The notes under the pieces were generated by a model, which ran no database searches, had not been told where the DNA came from, and saw only the letters and a list, made by a program, of their open reading frames with translations. The position numbers and the translations under genes are program-made. Positions 1 to 6,376 of a stretch of DNA of 14,782 nt are shown in pieces. The stretch spans positions 1 through 14,782 of the forward strand of contig CAYVBE010000095.1 of assembly GCA_964448935.1 (NCBI GenBank), written 5' to 3'. Every line of letters begins with the position of its first letter. Position 1 is the first letter of the stretch. The DNA comes from CAYVBE01 sp964448935. Lineage in GTDB: Bacteria > Planctomycetota > Brocadiia > SM23-32.

Positions 1-2
1 CG

Positions 3-137
3 GACCCCATCCCCGCCTCGGGCAAACCGTCCTGGACCGGAGACTACCCCTGGGATGCCCGGTTCACCGGCGTGGCCGTAGTCAAATGGATAAGGGAAGG
101 TTTTGGACTGCCCCCGGTGTCGAGCAGCATCAACTGA
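3..137 (+). CDS. C-terminal end of an unidentified protein (5' truncated)
   Basis: The frame beginning at base 3 is open from the window edge to a TGA at 135-137 and gives 44 residues. The composition looks like real protein: it is rich in Trp, Gly and Pro (for example SGKPSWTGDYPWDARFTGV) with mostly G/C third positions, and it ends in a plausible amphipathic tail (VVKWIREGFGLPP). The other two plus frames at the edge do not read as convincingly. I cannot assign a family from this fragment. The gene lies on the same strand as the downstream operon, 260 bases before the first large gene, so it may belong to the same transcription unit. The true start is outside the window. Confidence 0.6.
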   Translation, partial: DPIPASGKPSWTGDYPWDARFTGVAVVKWIREGFGLPPVSSSIN

Positions 138-205
138 AAGAACGGTCGGCGGATTCGACTAATAGGACTCCGGCTGCCCGTAACGGCGTCGCTCGGGAAG
201 GAGGC

Positions 206-322
206 ATGCGCATGAAGATCACGAATCGGACAGCGTTCGAGTTTACCGGGCCGGCCATCAACGACTGGTTCCGTGCGGGATTCGGTATGACGAAGACTTC
301 GGAATCGAAGGGGGCAGAATAG
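206..322 (+). CDS. possible 38-residue small protein
   Basis: An ATG at 206 (with a second in-frame ATG at 212) follows a very strong Shine-Dalgarno stretch, GGAAGGAGG, at about 196-204. The frame runs to TAG at 320-322. The peptide begins MRMKITNRTAFEFTGPAI and has no signal peptide or membrane segment; it contains an aromatic patch (NDWFRAGFGM) and a charged Ser/Lys/Glu tail. Third positions are mostly G or C, as in the neighbouring genes. The spacing to a consensus RBS is very short for the first ATG (1 base) and better for the second (7 bases), so translation from 212 is more likely if it occurs. It could also be a leader peptide or the debris of a larger gene. I recognise no family. Confidence 0.35.
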   Translation: MRMKITNRTAFEFTGPAINDWFRAGFGMTKTSESKGAE

Positions 323-379
323 CGACCGTAGGGCCGGGTGGAATTGCTTGCACGGAGAACGCTGAGGCAACTGCAGATT

Positions 380-387
380 GGAAGGAG
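380..387 (+). promoter_or_regulatory. ribosome binding site that sets the start at 398
   Basis: GGAAGGAG lies 10 bases before the ATG at 398. An earlier in-frame ATG at 338 would read through this site, has no comparable RBS, and would put a charged segment in front of the signal peptide. The start at 398 is therefore preferred. Confidence 0.6.
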
Positions 388-397
388 CGTAGAGAGC

Positions 398-1894
398 ATG
401 TTCGAAAGATGTGCAATCGAGATGGTGATCTTTGGCTGTCTGTTGGTGTTCTGCGGCGTCACTCGCGGGGCGGGTGCCGACGAAGCGGAGTGGTACGCTG
501 TGAAGGGAAGTCCGAACGTCGGTGTGCCGGAGGAGCTCTACTCGCCGGTGGTGGAGATCGCGGTCACGCACGATCACGCCGACGACGAGCCCACCGTGCC
601 GTACAGTTCGGGCATTCTGGTTAACCGCCACATCTGGCCGGGGCGCTCGATCAAGGAGTATGAGCGCGTCACGCGCGACAGTCCCGGCCAGGACGAGAAG
701 CCCGACGGGACCTGCCTGCCACTGGCCCTTTTCCCCCGCAAAGAAGGCGTCATCTGGGGCGGGGAGCTGTTGACGCCCGAAGAGCGAGAAGGTGAGCCGT
801 CCAAGGACAAGCGCACGCGCCACCAGAGGCAATGGGACTACATCCGGGCGCACGTGAATAAGGCGCTACAGCGCTACTGCATGAATTATGACACCCTCTG
901 GTGCGACTTTGTCGACAGTCCCCATAAGCGCAGGCTCACCGTAGAAGAGATGACCGACTGGCAGAAATTCAACGCCATCTGCAACTACGCCACGGCATGG
1001 CAGGCCCGGGGAGCGCGCAAATGGAAACCGGGCGGCAGGTGGGTCAGCCGCCACCCGGTGGACGTGCTCCACTACGGACACCATTGTGGAGGTGTCAGCA
1101 GCGTCATTATGAGCATGCTTCATGTCGCCGGGTTCGAGGCGCGGAATCTCGTCTGGAACTGCCATCGCTCGACGGAGGTCAAGGTCGCCGGCAAGTGGGT
1201 CTTCGCCGAAAGGGCTCGCCGCCCGGGCAACGAGCTTCGGAGCGGCCGCAGCTGGGCCGAGATCAGCGCCGAACCCGACCTGATGGGGCCGCCGGTCTTC
1301 GATTATACCAAAACGCCAACCGGGCGCGGGACGACTTACCTGCTGGCTCCGATGATGTACTGGCACAGTATGGGCGGCATTGATGAATATGAGGAGACAG
1401 GGCACAGCGGACATCTGCCATTGCTGAACTACAGCCCTTCGACGGCCACGGCGCTGTATCCCACGATGCGCGTACACATCTTCCATATCCCGAAAGGCCG
1501 GCCGCCGACGCTGAAGCTCTGCCGGAGGATGATCGGAACCGTTGCGAAGGTTCCGATCGAGCCGGGCACGGCCGTGCGCAAGCGTTTCTACCTGAGCGAC
1601 TCGCGCGACAACCCCATCACCCGCGGCGAGGTCAGGTACTACTTCAAAAGGGGTGGGGCACCGGCGGACGTGCGCTGCGCACTCGACGGCGGGGACCTGG
1701 GCTCGGGCAAGTCGGACTCCGGATGGTTGTTGTTCGAGATGTCGCCTGAACGCCTGACGCCGGGGGAACATGAGCTTGTCCTTCGCAATGTCAGCGACAA
1801 GGAGATGACTCTCGCCTTCCAGGCCGACGCGACGCGTCCCTACCACAACCCCGTCAGCGGCAATGAAATCGCCCTGACGGCGTCCAATTGGTGA
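398..1894 (+). CDS. secreted transglutaminase-like superfamily protein
   Basis: This is a 498-residue protein. Residues about 1-27 form a signal peptide (basic start, hydrophobic IFGCLLVFCGV, small residues before DEAEW). The middle carries the transglutaminase-like (papain-fold) signature. A Cys sits at residue 230 (codon 1085-1087) in GHHCGGVSSVIMSMLHVAGF, and a His at 256 (codon 1163-1165) in CHRSTEV, four residues before a conserved-looking Glu-Val. The third triad position, usually Asp after a GKW strand, reads GKWVFAE, so Glu271 (codon 1208-1210) occupies it. After about residue 370 there is a beta-rich region that looks like a binding sandwich. In this superfamily bacterial members often act as cysteine proteases or amide hydrolases rather than cross-linkers; which applies here is not visible. 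It is the first large gene of a plus-strand operon of exported proteins. The family call is fairly secure, activity is not. Confidence 0.75.
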   Translation: MFERCAIEMVIFGCLLVFCGVTRGAGADEAEWYAVKGSPNVGVPEELYSPVVEIAVTHDHADDEPTVPYSSGILVNRHIWPGRSIKEYERVTRDSPGQDEKPDGTCLPLALFPRKEGVIWGGELLTPEEREGEPSKDKRTRHQRQWDYIRAHVNKALQRYCMNYDTLWCDFVDSPHKRRLTVEEMTDWQKFNAICNYATAWQARGARKWKPGGRWVSRHPVDVLHYGHHCGGVSSVIMSMLHVAGFEARNLVWNCHRSTEVKVAGKWVFAERARRPGNELRSGRSWAEISAEPDLMGPPVFDYTKTPTGRGTTYLLAPMMYWHSMGGIDEYEETGHSGHLPLLNYSPSTATALYPTMRVHIFHIPKGRPPTLKLCRRMIGTVAKVPIEPGTAVRKRFYLSDSRDNPITRGEVRYYFKRGGAPADVRCALDGGDLGSGKSDSGWLLFEMSPERLTPGEHELVLRNVSDKEMTLAFQADATRPYHNPVSGNEIALTASNW

Positions 1895-1916
1895 AAGGCG
1901 ATGGAGAAGTGATAGC

Positions 1917-2138
1917 ATGACCTGCATGACAGGGAGAAGGGCCCCTTTCGTATCTGCGGTTTTGCTGGTCCTGGCCGCGTTGTCCGACCAGGCGAGGGAA
2001 GCCGAGCATCCGGAATTCGACATCAGGATCACAACGGACTGGAGGGATGGTTTGTACGATAAAGGCATTGCTGCGGCAGCGGACGGTCGCCGGGGCGTAA
2101 GCCTGCTTGAGGACAACATAACCATCGGGAGAGAGTGA
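1917..2138 (+). CDS. small putative secreted protein (73 residues) or gene remnant
   Basis: An ATG at 1917 follows GGAGAA at 1903-1908 with 8-base spacing, 22 bases after the preceding stop. Residues 1-30 look like a signal peptide: two arginines, then FVSAVLLVLAALS. The roughly 45-residue remainder includes EFDIRITTDWRDGLYDKG and ends in LLEDNITIGRE. Codon use resembles the neighbours. The stop at 2136-2138 is one base from the next ATG at 2140, suggesting translational coupling. I recognise no family. It could be a genuine small exported protein, or a large exported gene that lost its body and kept the signal peptide. The mature part is short for a folded domain, which favours the remnant reading slightly. 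Confidence 0.5.
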   Translation: MTCMTGRRAPFVSAVLLVLAALSDQAREAEHPEFDIRITTDWRDGLYDKGIAAAADGRRGVSLLEDNITIGRE

Positions 2139-2139
2139 C

Positions 2140-3561
2140 ATGATGGAGAAGGGTGTCAAAACTGAGATGAAGTGTTCGAGACTGCTTCTGGCTTTGCTGA
2201 TCTTCGCCTGCGTGGCTACCGGCGTTTCCCGGGCGGAACCGCTGCACTGGAAACCCGGCGAGAAGGGAAGTCAGCTTATCTGGCATGCGTGGCCGGACAA
2301 GATATACGCAGGGCCGGCCAGATTTGATGCCAAAGAGTTCAAGCGGACAGAGGACGGGTTCGTTATGGACGTGCGCAATCAGTATGCGGACGTTCAGTAC
2401 AGCGCGACGATAGTTGACTCCGAGCCGAATGACATGAAGCGGGGATGTCGGCTGGATTCGGCGCCCGAATCGCTCACCATCGGCGGGGAAATCAGTGATG
2501 TGGCGCCGGATGGAAAGAGCTTCACGGGCGTGTTCCCGTTTGCGGGGACGACCTATGCTTGCCGGGTCGAGCGGACCCGTTACGAAATCACACACAAGCC
2601 GCTCCCGGACGAGCGGGATATGAGCTACGGGCCACACTTCCGGCACACCATTGACTTCTACCGGGCCGAGTCGGACCGGCCAACGCCCCTGGTGGTATAC
2701 ATGCACCCCGGCGGGTGGATTTACTTTCAAAAAGGCCAGGTGAAGCATACGGATTACCTGGAATTGACCGATCACGGGGTGTCAGTGGCGTCCATCAACT
2801 TCCGCTTCAAGCCCACTGAGAAGCCTGTGGAACCGAGAATCCGGGCTCCGTTTCTGGATGCGGGCCGGGCGGTGCAGTACCTGCGCAGCAAGGCGAAGGA
2901 GTTGAACATCGATAAGGACCGCGTGGCTGCCGCGGGGACGGTGTCGGGGGGCACCACCGCGCTCTGGTTGGCTCTGCACGACGACCTGGCCGATCCGGAC
3001 AGCAACGACCCGGTGGCTCGGGAGTCAAGCCGCCTGCAGTGTGCGGCCGGCTATCTTCCCTATACGACGTTCGACCCGGTCCAGATCAGGAAGTGGGTTC
3101 CCCGGAGCCCCCTTGGACCGTTCGTATTTACACGGTTCGTATTCACGCCTCAACTCGAGGGAAAGACGGTTGATGAGTTCCTCGAACGGCGGACAGAATG
3201 GATAGAGAAGGGATGGATCCAGGAATACTCGCCGGCGGCGCTGGTCACGCCGGACGACCCGCCGATCTACATGGATTACGGTTCCGGTCGCGTGGAATCA
3301 TCCGCCGATGGGACGGTTACAGTCGATATCCCGGGGGGCGGCCGCGACGGTAACCTTATGCAATGGGAACATCTGCCGGTGCTTTCCACGGAGAAAGGCA
3401 CCACAAAGCGGTTCAGGTTTTCGCCGATCTTCGGATTGGAGCTGAAGAAGATCTGCCAGCAGGCCGGAGTGCAGGCGTTTGTGAAAGCCGAAGGCCACCA
3501 GCCGGAACCATACCATGACATCACGCAATTCCTGCTGGAGGAATTTAAAGTCGCGGAGTGA
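2140..3561 (+). CDS. secreted alpha/beta-hydrolase (esterase/BD-FAE-like) with altered nucleophile elbow
   Basis: This is a 473-residue protein. Residues 1-32 give a signal peptide (CSRLLLALLIFACVATGVSRA, cleaved before EP). Residues about 33-165 are a beta-rich N-terminal region. The hydrolase fold follows: the oxyanion-hole motif reads HPGGW (189-193, family usual HGGGW), and DKDRVAAAGTVSGG places the nucleophile elbow at 266-271. In the family this is GxSAGG; here the serine position holds Val268 (codon 2941-2943), with a Ser one residue later. A C-terminal EGHQPEPYHD (452-460) supplies the His region. A usual acid Asp is not evident in the inserted stretch at about 380-425. Alternative starts at 2143 and 2167 are possible; 2140 has a GA-rich RBS at 2128-2135. 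The fold call is good. It may be a pseudo-esterase or use the shifted Ser269. Confidence 0.75.
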   Translation: MMEKGVKTEMKCSRLLLALLIFACVATGVSRAEPLHWKPGEKGSQLIWHAWPDKIYAGPARFDAKEFKRTEDGFVMDVRNQYADVQYSATIVDSEPNDMKRGCRLDSAPESLTIGGEISDVAPDGKSFTGVFPFAGTTYACRVERTRYEITHKPLPDERDMSYGPHFRHTIDFYRAESDRPTPLVVYMHPGGWIYFQKGQVKHTDYLELTDHGVSVASINFRFKPTEKPVEPRIRAPFLDAGRAVQYLRSKAKELNIDKDRVAAAGTVSGGTTALWLALHDDLADPDSNDPVARESSRLQCAAGYLPYTTFDPVQIRKWVPRSPLGPFVFTRFVFTPQLEGKTVDEFLERRTEWIEKGWIQEYSPAALVTPDDPPIYMDYGSGRVESSADGTVTVDIPGGGRDGNLMQWEHLPVLSTEKGTTKRFRFSPIFGLELKKICQQAGVQAFVKAEGHQPEPYHDITQFLLEEFKVAE

Positions 3562-3639
3562 TAGGATCTGTTTTGAGGCAGCGATGAAGGCATAGCATTC
3601 TCTGTACATAATACAATGAGCAACTGTCAGGAGAAGAGC
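3562..3639 (+). promoter_or_regulatory. AT-richer intergenic gap, possible internal promoter (weak)
   Basis: This 78-base gap is the longest inside the operon and visibly poorer in G+C than its surroundings. It contains TTGAGG at 3573-3578 and CATAAT at 3607-3612 (five of six matches to TATAAT), but the spacing between them is 28 bases, so they do not form a standard promoter pair. No terminator-like hairpin with a T-run is visible. It may allow separate expression of the downstream genes. Confidence 0.15.
3629..3636 (+). promoter_or_regulatory. ribosome binding site that sets the start at 3640
   Basis: AGGAGAAG ends a few bases before the ATG at 3640 (6 bases after the AGGAG core). The in-frame ATG at 3616 lacks an RBS and would add eight polar residues ahead of the signal peptide, so 3640 is the better start. 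Confidence 0.65.
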
Positions 3640-6372
3640 ATGGTCGAAAGAGCGAACGTTTTGCTCCTCGGCGCCCTGGTGCTGTTCGGCTGCATTGCAG
3701 TCCGGGCAGAGGACACATATATCTGGGTTGAGGGGGAGGCTCCTGCTTCACTGAATATCCGGAAGGCTCCGGAGTTCGAGCCGCGGGGCGAAGAGGAAGC
3801 CGGCATGCTCAGCGAGGGCGAATGGCTCTGCATCCGAGGGGAGGGGCCGCCTTCGGCGTCAACGGTTACCTACCGGTTTCACATTCCCCGGGACGGCACT
3901 TATCGGTTGGTGATGCGCAAGTTCTGGCGACACGGCCGATTCCGCTGGCGCGTGGGGGATAGTCCCTGGAAAGAGTATGACCGAGAGGGTCCGTTGCTCG
4001 ATTCGGTGACCATCCGCCCGAAGCTGGGCGCCAACTGGGTGCCGCTGGGGGAGGTAGACCTCGAGGAGGGTCCGCAGCAGCTAGAGATCGAGACTACGGG
4101 CCAAGGGCCCGTGTGCATAGATTGCTTCATCCTCACCCGCAAGCCCTTTCTCGCGCGCGGCAAGTGCAAACCGGACGAGCCGTGGGGCGAGCCGGAGCCG
4201 GGCAAATGGGTGTTCGATCCGTTCCCCGACGTGTTCTCGCCCGATGCGCTTCTGGACCTGCGCCATCTCAACGAGGAGACGGCCGGCGAGGGAGGCTTCG
4301 TCCGGCGCGACCGCAGCGGCAACGGCTTCGCCGATGGCAGGGGCAGGCCGCTCCGCTTCTGGTGCATGACCGGGTTGCCCGGTGGAGGTGCGGCGGAGCT
4401 GGACAGGTACGCGCGGTTTCTGGCCAAGCGTGGCGTCAACCTGATCCAGATTCTGGGCGGCTACATCGGCAACGGCTGTTACCGCAGCGAGCCGGGCGAC
4501 CTCTACGACATCAACAAGGGCTACCAGGAGAAGATCTGGCGCGTCGTCGCGGCCAACCGCAAGCACGGCATCTACACCACCTTTTCCTGCCTCGGCGCGC
4601 TTGGCTACGGGAGTTACTTCCCGGACACATGGGAGCTTTCGCCCGACGGCTCCAAATGGGCAGTGCGCGGTGCGTGGTTCTGGGACCCGCGGCTGCGGCG
4701 GGCCTACAAGGAATGGCTGCGCAAGTTCTTCACCGCCGTCAACCCGTACACGGGCGTCCCTCTGGCCGAGGACCCGTCCATCGCCTTCGTGCAGCTCATG
4801 GCCGAGGACGGCATGTTCTTCTGGACTTCCACGAGAATCAAAGGGGCCCAGCGACGCATGCTCGAAGGCATCTACGGCGACTGGCTCAAAGAGAAGTACG
4901 GCAGCCTGGCGGAGGCAGTGGCGGCCTGGCAGGGCTGCACACGTAAGGACGACGCACCAGATGAGGGCCGTATGGGGCTCTATGACATGTGGGACCTTGC
5001 TCAGGACCCGGAAGATCGCAAACAGCAACACGAGCGGCTGGCCGACCAGACCGAGTTTTTTGCGCAGAAACAACGTTCCTTCTACGACGAAATGCGTCGT
5101 TTCTGCCGGCAGGAGCTGGGCATGAAGCACCTGTTCATGTCCGGCGTCTGGCGCACGGCCAACGACGAGCGCATGTTGAACCTGGAGCGCTGGACCTACG
5201 CCGGCGTGGATGTGGCCGGGAAAAGCCATTTTTTCGATTCTCCCCATCAATGCCCGCCGGGCGGGAATGACACTACGGGATATCAGATCAATGCCGGCGA
5301 TTTCGTGAAGCCGCGCTCGGCTTTTGCCGACCCGGTGAGTGTGCCCTTCATGCAAAAGCGGGCGGTCGGTCAGCCCTTCATAAACCACCAGTGCCTGTGG
5401 AACCCGGCCAGTCCGTGGCTCTCCGAATCGGTGCTGGTGATGAGCGCCTGGAGCGCGCTGACGGGGCTGGATGTCACCGGCTGGTTCGCCCACAGCACGG
5501 TGGAGTTCGACGGCGCTTTGCGCCGCTGGGGGGCGGGTTCGCCGGACGTGCTGGGCGGCTTCCCGGCCGCGGCGCTGGCGTTCCGGCGGGCCGACGTGCG
5601 GGAAGGCGAACCGGCCGTGGTCGAGAGACGGACCTTTGCCGAACTCCGGGAGCGCCCACTTGCCCTGATCACCGAGGGGACGGGCTTCGATCCGAATCAG
5701 GATCGGTTCGCCGAAGCCGGGGACAAGTCCGGCGGACGCACTGATCCCCTGGCGTATCTGACCGGCCCGGTCCAGGTCGAGTTCACCCGGAAGGAAGCCG
5801 AAAGCACGGTGGACCCCGCCTTGAGCGAGCTGATTGACCGCAAGCGGGGCATCGTCAGGAGCAACACGGGCGAGCTGACCTGGAATATCGGCCGGGGATA
5901 CGGCCTGGTGAACACCCCGTGCTTCAAGGCGGTGAGTGGATTTCTGAAGAAGGCCGGCGGGGAGTTCGACTGCGGCGAAGTCCGTATCCAGTCGCAGGAC
6001 GAATATGCCACGATCATGGTGGTTTCTCTCGATGGTCGCCAGCTGGAGCAATCCGCCCGCATCCTGGTGCAGGTCACAACGACCGCGCGTCCCAGCGCAT
6101 GGGAGACGAGGCCGACGGCTTTCAACTACCGCAGAAACAGGAAAGAGACGGAACTGGAGGGCTACGAGATTGTCTCGACCGGTGAGGCGCCGTGGCAGAT
6201 CGCCAGAAGCCACGTCTCGTTGACGTTGAGCAACCTTCAGGTGTCCCGAGCACGGCAGCTCGATTCGAACGGCATGGCAATCCGAGACGTTCCGCTGCGA
6301 CGGGACAGCCGGGCCGTCCATGTCAAACTGCCGGGCGATACGCTGTATCTGGTCTTGGACGAGGAGAGTTGA
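3640..6372 (+). CDS. secreted CBM plus clan GH-A glycosidase-like protein, probable nucleophile loss
   Basis: This is a 910-residue protein. The signal peptide is MVERANVLLLGALVLFGCIA, cut near VRA/ED. Residues about 25-170 look like a carbohydrate-binding jelly roll opening YIWVEGEAP, with aromatic-rich strands. Residues about 190-655 resemble a (beta/alpha)8 barrel of the cellulase/beta-galactosidase type: FADGRGRPLRFW, LDRYARFLAKRGVNLIQI and RKHGIYTTFS are typical early strands. The acid/base strand reads FVQLMAEDGMFFW, with Glu389 (codon 4804-4806) but Ala where clan GH-A has Asn. The nucleophile strand reads PFINHQCLWNP, with Gln584 (codon 5389-5391) where Glu is expected. The following helix and the GLDVTGWF strand match the usual pattern. 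The C-terminal 250 residues are beta-rich. The stop lies 4 bases before the next start. It is most likely a glycan-binding or altered-chemistry GH relative; the substrate is unknown. Confidence 0.75.
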   Translation: MVERANVLLLGALVLFGCIAVRAEDTYIWVEGEAPASLNIRKAPEFEPRGEEEAGMLSEGEWLCIRGEGPPSASTVTYRFHIPRDGTYRLVMRKFWRHGRFRWRVGDSPWKEYDREGPLLDSVTIRPKLGANWVPLGEVDLEEGPQQLEIETTGQGPVCIDCFILTRKPFLARGKCKPDEPWGEPEPGKWVFDPFPDVFSPDALLDLRHLNEETAGEGGFVRRDRSGNGFADGRGRPLRFWCMTGLPGGGAAELDRYARFLAKRGVNLIQILGGYIGNGCYRSEPGDLYDINKGYQEKIWRVVAANRKHGIYTTFSCLGALGYGSYFPDTWELSPDGSKWAVRGAWFWDPRLRRAYKEWLRKFFTAVNPYTGVPLAEDPSIAFVQLMAEDGMFFWTSTRIKGAQRRMLEGIYGDWLKEKYGSLAEAVAAWQGCTRKDDAPDEGRMGLYDMWDLAQDPEDRKQQHERLADQTEFFAQKQRSFYDEMRRFCRQELGMKHLFMSGVWRTANDERMLNLERWTYAGVDVAGKSHFFDSPHQCPPGGNDTTGYQINAGDFVKPRSAFADPVSVPFMQKRAVGQPFINHQCLWNPASPWLSESVLVMSAWSALTGLDVTGWFAHSTVEFDGALRRWGAGSPDVLGGFPAAALAFRRADVREGEPAVVERRTFAELRERPLALITEGTGFDPNQDRFAEAGDKSGGRTDPLAYLTGPVQVEFTRKEAESTVDPALSELIDRKRGIVRSNTGELTWNIGRGYGLVNTPCFKAVSGFLKKAGGEFDCGEVRIQSQDEYATIMVVSLDGRQLEQSARILVQVTTTARPSAWETRPTAFNYRRNRKETELEGYEIVSTGEAPWQIARSHVSLTLSNLQVSRARQLDSNGMAIRDVPLRRDSRAVHVKLPGDTLYLVLDEES
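6361..6368 (+). promoter_or_regulatory. ribosome binding site that sets the start at 6377
   Basis: GAGGAGAG, inside the last codons of the upstream gene, lies 10 bases (from AGGAG) before the ATG at 6377. A further upstream in-frame ATG at 6320 would overlap the previous gene by 53 bases and would bury the signal peptide, so it is rejected. Confidence 0.6.
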
Positions 6373-6376
6373 GAGC

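Noticed and set aside
338..397. N-terminal extension of the transglutaminase-like gene from an ATG at 338
   Set aside because: It has no RBS, and the extension would place 20 charged residues before an otherwise good signal peptide.
866..2125. 419-codon open frame on the minus strand across the first two operon genes
   Set aside because: It spans a gene boundary on the other strand, has Arg/Pro-rich composition and no motif; it is an artefact of codon bias.
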